A stretch of 64,000 nt of DNA, taken from NCBI RefSeq assembly GCF_900176335.1, contig NZ_FWXW01000005.1, positions 226,669 to 290,668 of the forward strand, given 5' to 3'. This document shows positions 34,905-44,612 of this stretch, piece after piece. The notes under the pieces are model-generated. The model was not told the DNA's origin. It saw nothing but the letters and a program-made list of their open reading frames with translations, and ran no database searches. This stretch comes from Papillibacter cinnamivorans DSM 12816 (GTDB lineage: Bacteria; Bacillota; Clostridia; Oscillospirales; Oscillospiraceae). Position 1 is the stretch's first letter, and every line of letters starts with the position of its first letter. A program made the translations under genes and the position numbers.

Positions 34905-37778
34905 TTGTCTTCAAAAAGAGGAAAGAACAAACCCGCTCCGGCTCCCCGGGGAGAGCAGGTTCCTGCCGCCGGCAAACCTGCCGCGCCGGATTCCAGGCAT
35001 CCAAATCCGCAGAAAGCAGGAAATTCTGCGTTCGTTTCCCGTGAGGCGCAAAACAGATCGGGTTCCGGCAGTCCCTCGGCTGCGGCCGTTTCCGCCCGTC
35101 CCGCGCGGCCATTCTTCTGGCCGTGTATTCTGATCTGTGCCGTCGTTTGCTTTTTCGCAGTTGCCGGCGCCTGGCAGCTGCGCTGGGATTCCCAGCTCAT
35201 CTATGCCCTGGCTGCCGCCCCGGCCTTTCTGATCGTTTTTTCCCGAAAAGAAATGCGGGGGATCTTGCGGGAAAACCTCTCTCCTCTTCCGCTCCTGCTC
35301 TTCGCCCTCAGCCTTCTTTACTTTGCGGGGATGTTTTACGGCTGGTTCCAGAAACTCGCTCTCCGTGAGTTTTTCCTGACCGCCGGTGGTTTCTTCTATT
35401 TTTCCGTTTTATATCTTATGTTCCTGAAAAACCGGGAAACCGCCCAGCGGTTTCTCTCCGCCCTGGCCGTCTGTATCGGCGTGGTATCCCTTGTAAGTAT
35501 CGAGCTTGCCACTTCGGGGCTGCTGTTCGCCCCTCTGCACGCTGTTTCCGCGCTTCTGGGCGAGCCCATCGCGGAAGGCTTTGCCTCCTTTGAGGCCAAT
35601 ACCCGAATCACAACGTCCATGGACAACCCCAACGTATTCGCCGCCATGGCCGCCATCGGCGTATTTCTTTCCCTCCAGCGGCACGGGGTGGAAACGGACA
35701 GGCTGCGCCGATCCCTCTATCTGGGACTGGGCATCCTGTGCGGCGTCACTTTCGTCCTTTGCTTCAGCCTGGGATCTTTTGCGGCGGTTCTGCCGGCGAT
35801 TATTATCTGGCTGCTGCTGGGGAAATCCGGAGAACGCAAAGCGCTTCTGATTCCCGCCGTTCTTCTGATTATTGCCTCATTTATCGGCGCTGGACTGGTG
35901 TTTGCCTCCCTGAATTTCGGCGTTCTTCCGCTGTTTCTCACCCTGGCGCTAAGCTTCGGGGCGGGGTTTGCCTCGGAAAGGGTCCGCCTTCCGGCGTTTT
36001 CTGTATCGGGGTTCCTGCGTCATAAGCAAACGGTCGCGGGCATTGTCGTCGCGGTTCTCGCCGTCCTTTTTTTCGCCGCCTTTTTCCTTCGGGGAGCTTA
36101 TTTTCTGGGACCGGGGGAGAGCATTCGCCGCGCCGAGGCTCTGAAGAGCGGAGATTACACTCTGAGCGCTGAATTGTCTACTTCGGGGGATAAAATTTCT
36201 GTGGAAGTCACTTCCATGAGCTATACCCAGGCCGCGCTGAAAGAAAGCACCGTGCTTGCCTCGGGAAGTCTTGCCTCCGGCGAGCACCTTTCCTTCACGG
36301 TGCCGGAGGGGTCGGCCGCCGTCTATTTCCGTTTTTCCTCCGACGCGGGGACCCTGCTGAAAACCGCATCCTATTCGGGAGCCTCCGGAGCCGGGACAAT
36401 CCCCCTTCGGTATCTGATGGTGCCGGAATTCATCGTCAACCGTCTCCAGGGTCTCTGGGTCAACGACAACGCTATTCAGCGGCTGGTCTTTTTTCGGGAC
36501 GGCATCCGGCTGGGCCTCACCTCCCCCCTCATCGGACTTGGCGGAGGAGCCTTTGAAGGCGCGGACCGGAGCGTCGCAGACTATTACTATGAAACCGCCC
36601 ATACCCACAATCAGTATATCCAAAGCTTTGTGGACGGAGGAATCATAGGTCTCGGCCTCTTCGCCGCCCTGGCGGTCTTTGCCTTCCGGGCCCTTTATCT
36701 GGCAAAAAAGAAAGGGCTTTACCCCCAGCTGCTTCCATATCTCGGAGGCGCCGTTTCCTTAGTCTTCCTTCACTCCATGATAGAAATCGACTTCATGCAG
36801 CCAGCCTTCCGCACCATTGCCTGTGCGCTGCTGGCGGTTCTGGCCGCCCTATTTCCTGTTGAACAGACCTTTTCCATCCAAAAGCCCGCAAAGCGGGTGC
36901 TTACCGCCGCCGCTCCCGTTCTCGCCGCGGCAGCCATCCTGCTTTCCGTCGGCCGTATCTGGGCATTGCAGAGCATGAAAGGCAGCTACAACCTAGATAC
37001 TTTCCGAACTGCCGCTCTGCTGGATCCCTTCAACGGGGACGACTACAAGCTCTCTTTCCTTATGAGCACGGCTCAGACCAACAGCATCTCCCTTCTTTCT
37101 CAGGACAAAGAATATCTCGAATCCATCGAAAACCGCAGGATCATCCCCGGTACGGCCATCTATCTGGTCAGATACTATCTGCAGAAAGCGGATCCCGATT
37201 TTGAAAAGGCCGCGGAAATGGCGGAAATCTACATCCGGGGCGAGCGGGTCAAGGAATCCGCGTGGGACGACGTCTTCTCCCAATACAGCCTCGCCGAATG
37301 GACCGCAGGGGACGAGGGATCGCGCAAGTTAGCGGAATCTGTGGATTCCCTTTGCAGCTATCTCATGGAGCTCAACCGCACCCTTCCTCAAAAAATCGAA
37401 CCCAGTCAAGCACTGGCGCAATACCTCTGGGCCGAGGAATATTTAAGGAACGACAGAGTGCTGGTCCAGGCCGGCGAAACCTATGATTTAAACTGCGACG
37501 GAGTCTCGGACTTTGTCACTCAGGCGTCCGACGGCAGCACCGTCCTGCAGATCCCCGCGGTCAATTCCGCCCAGGGCATGCTGCAGGTGAAAGTTTATCA
37601 GGCGGAAAGCATGACTCCTTCGATACGCCTGAACGGAGATCTCCTTACCTGCGGGTACCGGCCGGACGAGGGCTGCTGGCTTGCGGAAGCCGCGGTACAT
37701 TCCGACAGTTTCCAGGTTGAGATCGGCGGAGTGTCGGATACGACCGACTGTGCCGTTTCATTAAATCCTTCGAACTGA
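34905..37778 (+). CDS. Large O-antigen-ligase-like membrane protein
   Basis: The 957-residue protein begins with a basic Pro/Ala-rich tail of about 65 residues, then ten or so membrane segments. Its Wzy_C-type ligase loop shows LTSPLIGLGGGAFEGAD and YETAHTHNQYIQSFVDGGII, the conserved histidine region of O-antigen ligases and polymerases. An outside loop of about 110 residues interrupts the membrane part (near 400-510), and about 280 residues follow it: helical, possibly TPR-like, then a beta-rich end. Usual ligases have about 400-600 residues. The TTG start at 34905 follows AGGAGGA. It likely polymerises or transfers the glycan made by this locus. Confidence 0.82.
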   Translation: MSSKRGKNKPAPAPRGEQVPAAGKPAAPDSRHPNPQKAGNSAFVSREAQNRSGSGSPSAAAVSARPARPFFWPCILICAVVCFFAVAGAWQLRWDSQLIYALAAAPAFLIVFSRKEMRGILRENLSPLPLLLFALSLLYFAGMFYGWFQKLALREFFLTAGGFFYFSVLYLMFLKNRETAQRFLSALAVCIGVVSLVSIELATSGLLFAPLHAVSALLGEPIAEGFASFEANTRITTSMDNPNVFAAMAAIGVFLSLQRHGVETDRLRRSLYLGLGILCGVTFVLCFSLGSFAAVLPAIIIWLLLGKSGERKALLIPAVLLIIASFIGAGLVFASLNFGVLPLFLTLALSFGAGFASERVRLPAFSVSGFLRHKQTVAGIVVAVLAVLFFAAFFLRGAYFLGPGESIRRAEALKSGDYTLSAELSTSGDKISVEVTSMSYTQAALKESTVLASGSLASGEHLSFTVPEGSAAVYFRFSSDAGTLLKTASYSGASGAGTIPLRYLMVPEFIVNRLQGLWVNDNAIQRLVFFRDGIRLGLTSPLIGLGGGAFEGADRSVADYYYETAHTHNQYIQSFVDGGIIGLGLFAALAVFAFRALYLAKKKGLYPQLLPYLGGAVSLVFLHSMIEIDFMQPAFRTIACALLAVLAALFPVEQTFSIQKPAKRVLTAAAPVLAAAAILLSVGRIWALQSMKGSYNLDTFRTAALLDPFNGDDYKLSFLMSTAQTNSISLLSQDKEYLESIENRRIIPGTAIYLVRYYLQKADPDFEKAAEMAEIYIRGERVKESAWDDVFSQYSLAEWTAGDEGSRKLAESVDSLCSYLMELNRTLPQKIEPSQALAQYLWAEEYLRNDRVLVQAGETYDLNCDGVSDFVTQASDGSTVLQIPAVNSAQGMLQVKVYQAESMTPSIRLNGDLLTCGYRPDEGCWLAEAAVHSDSFQVEIGGVSDTTDCAVSLNPSN

Positions 37779-37789
37779 GGAGATCGGAT

Positions 37790-39148
37790 ATGGAGGGACG
37801 ACAGAAAAAACACACTTTTCTTTCCGGAGTGGCAGCTGTCTGTGCCGTACTCTTCCTGACGGCGGCCATGATTGCCGGAATCTACGTGGAGCAGGTGCTG
37901 TGGGGTTTACCGGACAGGGTGAACTTTCGCCAGTGCCTGCCCTGGTTTGTGTTGTTTTCCGTCGGGATTCTGTATTTCAACTCGGTTTTCGATCTATCCC
38001 GGCGAATGCATCACCTGGCCTTTTCCGTTTTCGGGTCGGTTCTTCTGGTCAATATTTTCATGATGTCCCTTCCGTTTTTCGAAGTTCTCTATTACGTCCA
38101 GATCACCACTCTGTTTCTTATGGTTCTGTTCGAATGTCTTGCCATGGCGGGTTGGATTCTTCTCTTTCACCGCCTGTGGTATCGGTACAACCCTCCCCTT
38201 TCCACGGTGCTTTTCTGCAGCGACGGGAAACGGGGCCGGGAGATTGCCGAGAAAATCAACCGGCGCACGGCCGCCAACCGGGTGGAGCGCGTGCTGCCTT
38301 ACGGAAGCGAGCAGGATATCCTGTCCGCCCTCGCGAAATATCCCGCGGCGGTACTGGTCTCCCCGCCGCCGGAGATTAAAAATTTCGTGGCCCTGGATTG
38401 CTGGGACAGCGGGCGGGAGCTCATCGTGGTCCCGGATATTTACGAGCTGGTCATTCACAACGCCGTCCTCACTCAGTTTGACGATCTCATGGCCTACCGG
38501 GCAAAATCCATCGGGCTGACCCCGGAACAGCGATTTTTCAAGCGCGCCGCAGACATCGCGGGAGCTTTTTTGGCCCTGGTCCTTCTCAGCCCCCTGTTCC
38601 TGGTGGTCTCCGTCATCGTCAAGCAGGACGGCGGCCCGGTCTTTTTTTCTCAGAACCGCGTAACCCTGGGAGACAAGGTATTCCGCCTTTATAAATTCCG
38701 GACCATGGTGCCGGACGCGGAACGCGAAACGGGGCCGGTTCTCGCCCAGAGGGACGATCCCCGGATCACCCGACCCGGCAGGTGGCTCCGCCGGACCCGG
38801 ATCGACGAGATCCCCCAATTCTGGAACGTTCTTAAAGGGGACATGTCTTTGGTGGGGCCCCGGCCGGAGAGGGAACACTTTATTGAGCTTTACAGCAGGA
38901 CTCTTCCCGAATACCAATACCGCACCAAGGTGCGTGCCGGTCTCACCGGGATGGCTCATGTCATCGGGAAATACAACACCACGCCGGAAGAACGTATTCT
39001 GTTGGATCTCACCTATATCCAGAATTTTTCCTTCTTTCTGGATCTGAAGATCCTGGCCGAAACCGTCCGGGTGGTCTGCACCAAAGGGTATGCCGAGGGA
39101 GTCGATACCGCTCCGGCCGCGCCGGAGAAAGAAAAGGAGCGGGTGTGA
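37790..39148 (+). CDS. Polyprenyl-phosphate sugar-1-phosphate transferase
   Basis: The 452-residue protein has four N-terminal membrane segments, a cytoplasmic Rossmann-like part and a C-terminal bacterial sugar-transferase domain: FFKRAADIAGAFLALVLLSP, VFRLYKFRTMVPDAE, TRIDEIPQFWNVLKGDMSLV, GPRPEREHF and RAGLTGMAHVIGKYNTTPEE. It starts glycan synthesis by moving a sugar phosphate onto the lipid carrier. It follows the ligase-like gene by 11 bp, and its TGA overlaps the next start. Confidence 0.94.
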   Translation: MEGRQKKHTFLSGVAAVCAVLFLTAAMIAGIYVEQVLWGLPDRVNFRQCLPWFVLFSVGILYFNSVFDLSRRMHHLAFSVFGSVLLVNIFMMSLPFFEVLYYVQITTLFLMVLFECLAMAGWILLFHRLWYRYNPPLSTVLFCSDGKRGREIAEKINRRTAANRVERVLPYGSEQDILSALAKYPAAVLVSPPPEIKNFVALDCWDSGRELIVVPDIYELVIHNAVLTQFDDLMAYRAKSIGLTPEQRFFKRAADIAGAFLALVLLSPLFLVVSVIVKQDGGPVFFSQNRVTLGDKVFRLYKFRTMVPDAERETGPVLAQRDDPRITRPGRWLRRTRIDEIPQFWNVLKGDMSLVGPRPEREHFIELYSRTLPEYQYRTKVRAGLTGMAHVIGKYNTTPEERILLDLTYIQNFSFFLDLKILAETVRVVCTKGYAEGVDTAPAAPEKEKERV

Positions 39149-40269
39149 TGCCGAAGGTCCTGATTTCCGCCTCCACCCTGTCCCACCTTCAGCGGTTTCA
39201 TCTGCCTTATCTGAAATATTTCCGCGACAGGGGCTTCGAAGTGCATGCGGCCATCCCCGGACAGGAGGCGCCGGAATACGCTCAGATTCTGCATACCATT
39301 CCCATGGAAAAAAGCCTTCTCTCCCCCCGGAACCTCCGGGCCGTTTTTCTTCTGCGGGGGATTCTCCGGAAGGAGCGCTTCGATCTGATTCTCACCCATA
39401 CGGCCCTGGCCGGCTCTGTGGTCCGCCTTGCCCTGTTCCTGGCGGGCAAGGGAAACACCAAAACGGTTCACACCGTGCACGGATATCTCTTCTGGAAAGG
39501 CTGCGGAGGTCTGAATACCCTTCGGTACCGTCTGCCGGAGCGGATGCTGCGCGGCGTCACCGACTGCCTTATCACCATGAACGGCGAGGATGCGGCCGCC
39601 GCCCGCTCTCTGGTGCGGAAGGGCGGCCTTCTCTTTCAGGTGCCGGGCATGGGTGCGGATGAGGACCGCTTCCGCCCCGTGTCCCAGGATGCGCGCAGGA
39701 CGGCCCGGGAAGCCCTCTCCCTTCCGGAGACGGCTTATGTCCTGGTATACGCCGCTGAGTTCTCCCGCCGGAAAAATCATATCGAGCTTCTCCGTGCTAT
39801 GGAGCAAATCGTCAGAGAAGCTCCGCAGACCGTACTGCTTTTATGCGGCCAGGGAGATACCTTGGCGGAGATGCACGGGGAGGCAGCGCGCCTCGGGATT
39901 GAGGAAGCCGTCCGTTTTTTGGGATTCCGGGACAGGATGGAGGAAATCTATCCGGCGTGCGACATCGCGGTGAGCTCTTCCATCAGCGAGGGACTGCCGT
40001 TCAACGTAATCGAGGCCCAGCTGTGCGGCCTGCCTGTAGCGGCCTCCCGGATCCGGGGCCACACGGATCTGATCCTGGACGGAGAAAACGGGAGGTTGTA
40101 TCGCCCCGGAGAGTCCGGTGCCCTGGCCCGGATCGTTCTGGAGATCCTCCAAAGCCCCGACAGAGGAGCGAATTTGGGCCGCAGGGCTTTGGAAACCGTC
40201 CCAGCTTTTACTTTGAAACCCGCTTTCAGGGCCAATACCGCAGCCTATGAGGCGGCGCTTCGCCTGTAG
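39148..40269 (+). CDS. Family 4 glycosyltransferase
   Basis: This 373-residue GT-B protein has the N-terminal acceptor-side domain (LISASTLSHLQRFHLPYLKY, DLILTHTALAGSVVRLAL) and the donor-side domain with VLVYAAEFSRRKNHIELLRA, VRFLGFRDRMEEIYPACDI and the E-x7-E motif in SSSISEGLPFNVIEAQLCGL. The ATG at 39148 shares a base with the previous stop (TGATG), with AAAAGGAGCGGG upstream. It is the last gene of the locus and likely adds a second sugar after the initiating transferase. Confidence 0.93.
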   Translation: MPKVLISASTLSHLQRFHLPYLKYFRDRGFEVHAAIPGQEAPEYAQILHTIPMEKSLLSPRNLRAVFLLRGILRKERFDLILTHTALAGSVVRLALFLAGKGNTKTVHTVHGYLFWKGCGGLNTLRYRLPERMLRGVTDCLITMNGEDAAAARSLVRKGGLLFQVPGMGADEDRFRPVSQDARRTAREALSLPETAYVLVYAAEFSRRKNHIELLRAMEQIVREAPQTVLLLCGQGDTLAEMHGEAARLGIEEAVRFLGFRDRMEEIYPACDIAVSSSISEGLPFNVIEAQLCGLPVAASRIRGHTDLILDGENGRLYRPGESGALARIVLEILQSPDRGANLGRRALETVPAFTLKPAFRANTAAYEAALRL

Positions 40270-40298
40270 GCAAACCGGCCGGTCAAAAATAAACATTC

Positions 40299-40345
40299 AA
40301 AAGCCGCGGTAAAACGCAATTAATGCGTCTTACCGCGGCTTTATC
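40299..40345 (+). terminator. Terminator of the polysaccharide locus
   Basis: AAAGCCGCGGTAA and TTACCGCGGCTTT pair, with an inner ACGCA/TGCGT stem. It is bidirectional, as it also lies 40 bp past the end of the minus-strand regulator gene. Confidence 0.8.
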
Positions 40346-40382
40346 TGGTGCGTATCAAGCGAGCAGGAGCTGTCAAACGGCT

Positions 40383-41786
40383 TCACTTCATCAGGCCGTA
40401 GCTTTTCAGCTTCTTATAAAGGCCCGAGGGATGTACCTTCAGTTTCTTTGCCGCCGCTGCCACATTGTAATCGCAGGATTCTAGGACCTTCCGGATGTGC
40501 CTTTTTTCAAATTCCCGGGTGAGTTCCGCCATGGATCTGTCCTCCTCCTCTGCTAAATACTGCAGAGCAGCCTGGGGCGAAACCTTTTCCTCCATACGGC
40601 TCTGTCCGGCTTCGGCGTCCAGCATAAGGTCCTCCCGGGTCAGACACACGGAGGAGGAGGCGATGACCATCCTCTCCACCACATTTTTAATTTCCCTCAC
40701 GTTCCCGGGCCAGGTATAGTCCTCCATCGCCCGCAGCAGGTCGTCGTCAAATCGTTTGCTGCATCCGTATCGGGTATTGTACTGGTTCAGAAACAGACTT
40801 GCCAGGGGAACAATATCCTTGCGCCTGTCGCGGATGGGCGGGATGGTGATAGGAATCACATTCAGCCTGTAATACAGGTCGTTGCGAAAATTCCCCTGCA
40901 GCACAAGCTGTTTGAGATCCTTGTTGGTGGCCGCAATAATCCTCACGTCGGTTTTGATATACCGCTCGCTCCCCAGCCTCTTGACCTCTCCGGTTTCCAG
41001 CACCCGGAGCAGCTTGGGCTGGAGCGAAAGGGGAAGCTCCGATATTTCATCCAAAAAGAGCGTCCCCCGGTCGGCCAGTTCAAAAAGGCCCGTCTTCCCT
41101 TCCTTGGATGCTCCGGTGAAGGCGCCCGCCTCGTATCCAAACAGTTCCGACTCAATGAGGCCCGCGGGAATAGCTGCGCAGTTGATGGGAAGAAACACCC
41201 GGTTTGCCCTGCTGCTGGCCTTGTGTATGTATCTTGAAAAGACCTCCTTACCCGTGCCGGATTCCCCTGATATGAGGACCGCGGAATCCGTGGGAGCGAT
41301 TCTGCCGATAAAGGCCAGCAGCTTGTGCATCGACCCGTCGGCAATAACAATCGGGTTATCTTTATCGCCCATATCGGCAAGACAGTTCAAAAGCTGAAAG
41401 GCCCTGTTTTTATCCTCATTGGCTTTGCTGAGAATCTCATTGAAAAAAAATTCGTCCAGGCTGAAGGAAACGACAAAATCCACGTCGCCTTCTTCGTTAA
41501 AATATGGTTTTGAAACGGTAAATACAGGTATCTTCGACCGCCCCTCCACATACTTGATGGCAACCTCCTTTGTCTTCAGCGCCTCCATGGAAGGAGAAAC
41601 CTTGAATATCCCCTCCGCCACCACTTCCTCCATCGTACGGTCGATGATTTCTTCGGCATGAATATTAAAAACCTTGAGCATCTTGCTGTTTGCGTATATA
41701 ATGCGCCCGCTTCTGTCGATTATGAGGACCGAGCCGATAAAATCGTCCACAATTCGGTCCATTTTGATCTGCATGTCCCAATCCAT
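40383..41786 (-). CDS. Sigma-54-dependent transcriptional activator with PAS domain
   Basis: The 467-residue protein has an N-terminal PAS sensor (VLIIDRSGRIIYANSKMLKV), a AAA+ domain with Walker A GESGTGKEVFSRYIH near residue 165, the sigma-54 contact loop AGAFTGASKEGKTG, Walker B LFELADRGTLFLDEI, and a Fis-type helix-turn-helix end (VLESCDYNVAAAAKKLKVHP). It should open promoters held by sigma-54 in response to a small molecule or redox signal. GAAAGGAGG precedes its ATG. It is divergent from the thiolase gene, and the intergenic region holds matching upstream sites and a sigma-54 promoter. Confidence 0.95.
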   Translation of the reverse strand: MDWDMQIKMDRIVDDFIGSVLIIDRSGRIIYANSKMLKVFNIHAEEIIDRTMEEVVAEGIFKVSPSMEALKTKEVAIKYVEGRSKIPVFTVSKPYFNEEGDVDFVVSFSLDEFFFNEILSKANEDKNRAFQLLNCLADMGDKDNPIVIADGSMHKLLAFIGRIAPTDSAVLISGESGTGKEVFSRYIHKASSRANRVFLPINCAAIPAGLIESELFGYEAGAFTGASKEGKTGLFELADRGTLFLDEISELPLSLQPKLLRVLETGEVKRLGSERYIKTDVRIIAATNKDLKQLVLQGNFRNDLYYRLNVIPITIPPIRDRRKDIVPLASLFLNQYNTRYGCSKRFDDDLLRAMEDYTWPGNVREIKNVVERMVIASSSVCLTREDLMLDAEAGQSRMEEKVSPQAALQYLAEEEDRSMAELTREFEKRHIRKVLESCDYNVAAAAKKLKVHPSGLYKKLKSYGLMK

Positions 41787-41840
41787 AGCCAGCCCCTCCT
41801 TTCCGTCTAAAGCCGTGCCGCTGAAATCCGGGATAAGAAT

Positions 41841-41898
41841 TTCTATTTTAATAGAATTTTTATCAAAATATAGAACTCATATTTCTACATTTGTAGAA
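41841..41898 (+). promoter_or_regulatory. Two upstream activator dyads
   Basis: The dyad TTCTA-N6-TAGAA occurs at 41841-41856 and again at 41883-41898, with centres 42 bp apart (four helical turns). They lie about 180 and 220 bp before the predicted transcription start of the thiolase gene, typical for enhancer sites of sigma-54 activators. The neighbouring activator is the likely binder. Confidence 0.65.
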
Positions 41899-42042
41899 TC
41901 CGGCTGTTTTTATTATCTCATCTTCCATATATTTTTCAATTTAAATCTATTTCCCAAACTTCAATTTGTAATATTCGTTAATTATTCTGCTTTTTATAAT
42001 CATTATCTGTGCAATTATCCTATTTTTTTATTTATTCATTAT

Positions 42043-42059
42043 ACGGCATGCTGTTTGCT
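42043..42059 (+). promoter_or_regulatory. Sigma-54 (-24/-12) promoter of the thiolase gene
   Basis: GGCATG-N4-TTGCT matches the consensus GGCACG-N4-TTGCW. The invariant GG (42045-42046) and GC (42057-42058) are 10 bp apart. The leader to the thiolase start is about 210 nt. Confidence 0.7.
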
Positions 42060-42281
42060 GTTCTTATTATATAGATTCAGACAGAATACCACAGGATCGA
42101 ATCCGAGCGGATTCCTTCCGCATAATCAATCCGATTTGGCGAACACCCGGAAGGAACAGCGGAAGTCCCAAAAGAGGTGGAAGCATGTCGCGGTGTCTGC
42201 AACCGCTTAAGGCAAACACACCGGGCAATCTTCAAATCCGCGGAACGGAAGCTTTCTGAAATATAAAGGAGGTCGAATATC

Positions 42282-43469
42282 TTGGACGCAAATGACATCG
42301 TAATCGTAGGCTCCGCGAGAACCCCTGTGGGAGATTTTCTCGGAAAACTGAAGGATGTACCTCTGGTTGATTTGTCCTGCATCGCGGCGAACGCCGCCCT
42401 GAACCGGGCAAACGTCAAGCCCGTCGATGTGGAAGAGCTGGGCATGGGCTGCATTTACAAACACGGCAACGGCGGAAACCCCGCCCGACAGGTGGAAATC
42501 AAGCTGGGCATTCCCGCCACATCCTGGGCATATACCATCGATCAGCAGTGCGCTTCGGGTATGAAGGCCCTGGATATCGTCCGCAGAAGCTTACTTACCG
42601 GCGGCTGCCAGATGGGCCTCGTCGTTGGCGCCGACGTCATGTCCCGCGTTCCCTATCTGGCAATGAACGTACGGGAAGGGCTGCGCATGGGCGACGGGAA
42701 GCTGGTGGACGGTCTGACTCAGGAGGGTCTCGTCTGCAATATCGTAAAATATCACATGGGCCTGACGGCTGAGAATCTGGCAGAAGAATACCACATCACC
42801 CGGGAAGAGCAGGACGCACTTGCGATTATCAGCCATCAGAGAGCCTGCGCAGCCATCAACTCCGGCAAGCTGAAAGATGAGATCGTTCCCGTAGAGATCC
42901 AGACCAAAAAGGGAGTCGTAGTCGTCGACAGAGACGAGCATCCCAGAGCCGACGTGAGCATGGAAAGCCTCGGAAGGCTCAAACCCGCCTTTAAGAAAGA
43001 GGGCGGCACCGTCACGGCGGGCAACGCCTCCGGCATCAACGACGCTGCGGCCGCACTGGTGGTCACCACCGCCGGATACGCCAAGGCACATGGACTCAAG
43101 CCGCTGGCAAAGATCCTGTCCACCGTCAGCTACGGTGTGGAGCCCCGCATTATGGGCATCGGGCCGGCATACGCTATCCCGAAGGCAATCAAAGAAGCAG
43201 GCCTTACGGAAAAGGATATCGATTATTATGAGATCAACGAAGCCTTTGCTGCCCAGTTCCTGGCGTGCAACAAGGTCCTGAAGCTGGACATGAACAAGGT
43301 CAATGCCAACGGTTCCGGTATCGGCCTGGGGCATCCCGTAGGCTTCACCGGCGTCCGGATCGTGGTCTCCGCCATCACCGAGATGAACTACCGGAAGGCC
43401 AAATACGGCGTAGCCTCCCTGTGCGTCGGCGGTGGCCCCGCCATGGCGGCTGTGCTGGAGCGCGTATAA
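42282..43469 (+). CDS. Acetyl-CoA acetyltransferase-type thiolase
   Basis: The 395-residue thiolase joins or cleaves acyl-CoA with acetyl-CoA. The active-site Cys is in IDQQCASGMKAL near residue 90, and the end shows YEINEAFAAQFLA, GSGIGLGHPVGFTGVRIV (catalytic His) and the second Cys in SLCVGGGPAMA. It starts at a TTG after AAGGAGG, 9 bases upstream. The sigma-54 promoter and the activator upstream indicate inducible catabolic use. No second gene follows on this strand; a bidirectional terminator closes it. Confidence 0.95.
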   Translation: MDANDIVIVGSARTPVGDFLGKLKDVPLVDLSCIAANAALNRANVKPVDVEELGMGCIYKHGNGGNPARQVEIKLGIPATSWAYTIDQQCASGMKALDIVRRSLLTGGCQMGLVVGADVMSRVPYLAMNVREGLRMGDGKLVDGLTQEGLVCNIVKYHMGLTAENLAEEYHITREEQDALAIISHQRACAAINSGKLKDEIVPVEIQTKKGVVVVDRDEHPRADVSMESLGRLKPAFKKEGGTVTAGNASGINDAAAALVVTTAGYAKAHGLKPLAKILSTVSYGVEPRIMGIGPAYAIPKAIKEAGLTEKDIDYYEINEAFAAQFLACNKVLKLDMNKVNANGSGIGLGHPVGFTGVRIVVSAITEMNYRKAKYGVASLCVGGGPAMAAVLERV

Positions 43470-43502
43470 GTTCTCCAAATCATACGCTTTTCTGAACATA
43501 CA

Positions 43503-43542
43503 GAAAAACCGAGCGAAGGGAATCCCTCCGCTCGGTTTTTTC
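43503..43542. terminator. Bidirectional terminator after the thiolase gene
   Basis: GAAAAACCGAGCG and CGCTCGGTTTTTTC pair; it also lies a few bases past the stop of the opposing dehydrogenase gene. Confidence 0.85.
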
Positions 43543-43547
43543 TGTCA

Positions 43548-44567
43548 TTACAGCTTCTTGTGAATTTTGAGAAGCTCGATGAGAGCTTTATTCTGGAACT
43601 GCTTAATTTCCTCGGGAGTATTGCCGAACTCTTTATCCCGATTTTTCATTTCCTCATTTACGCCCTCCTGGGCAAAAGCACCCCAATCCTTGGGATACTC
43701 CTGCCAAACAGCCATATCCTTAAGCCAGAGGTCCATGGAGGGCCCGATGTGATCAAAGATGTGCTTGATTCCGCCTGCTCCGCCGCCCAGCTGCCAGGTA
43801 AGAGTGGGGCCGAGAATTCCCCAGCGGATTCCGGGGCCGAAGACCAGCGCCTTGTCCGCGTCCTCGATGGAGCAGACGCCGCGGCTAACGATCTCCACAT
43901 ATTCGCGGTACAGTGCGTTCTGAAGGCGGTTGGAGATAAAGCCCAGGACTTCCTTACGGAGAATGATGGGCTCCTTGCCGATGAGCTTGTAAAAATCATA
44001 GGCGGTCTGAACCACTTCATCGGTGGTCTTGTCGCCCTTGGCCAGCTCCACCAGGGGAATCAGATGCGGAGGATTGTACGGATGTCCGCCCAGGCACCGG
44101 TCGGCATGTTCTGAGAATTTGGCGATTTCCGAAATCAGAAGACCGGAGGTGCTGCTGGAATAAATCGCATCCGCAGGCGCGTACTTATCAATTTCGGCCA
44201 GAAGTTTCTGCTTGATCTCATAGTTTTCCGGGCCGGACTCCTGCATAAACTGGGCATCCTGCACCGCTTCTTTCAGATCGGAGGTATAGGATACCCTGGC
44301 TTTCGCGGCCTCGCCGACTTCTTTGCTGAATACATCGCAGTTTACGAGAATATCGATGTATTCTCCAATTTTCACTTTGGCATTATCGAGTGCGGCGGGA
44401 AAGACGTCATACACCACGGTGGGATAGCCTTTCATGCAGAAATTGGTTGCCCAACTGTATCCGATGACTCCGGCGCCGATGCACGCCACCTTTTTAATGT
44501 CTGTTGCCTTCAAATAATCGTCCTCCTCAAATTCAAATTTGGGGCATATATCCGAATAGGATGACAT
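43548..44567 (-). CDS. 3-hydroxyacyl-CoA / L-carnitine dehydrogenase-type enzyme
   Basis: The 339-residue NAD-dependent dehydrogenase shows the dinucleotide motif VACIGAGVIGYSWATNFC near residue 30, SSSTSGLLISEI and GGHPYNPPHLIPLVELAKG, which is characteristic of the L-carnitine dehydrogenase / lambda-crystallin branch. FGPGIRWGILGPTL follows in the C-terminal helical domain. It oxidises a 3-hydroxy acid to a 3-keto acid; the substrate is unknown. A paralogue is at 48639. It follows the broken GntP permease gene on the same strand. Confidence 0.87.
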   Translation of the reverse strand: MSSYSDICPKFEFEEDDYLKATDIKKVACIGAGVIGYSWATNFCMKGYPTVVYDVFPAALDNAKVKIGEYIDILVNCDVFSKEVGEAAKARVSYTSDLKEAVQDAQFMQESGPENYEIKQKLLAEIDKYAPADAIYSSSTSGLLISEIAKFSEHADRCLGGHPYNPPHLIPLVELAKGDKTTDEVVQTAYDFYKLIGKEPIILRKEVLGFISNRLQNALYREYVEIVSRGVCSIEDADKALVFGPGIRWGILGPTLTWQLGGGAGGIKHIFDHIGPSMDLWLKDMAVWQEYPKDWGAFAQEGVNEEMKNRDKEFGNTPEEIKQFQNKALIELLKIHKKL

Positions 44568-44612
44568 AAGTCATCCTATTCAGATATATGTTCAGTTTGT
44601 CTGATTTTATGC

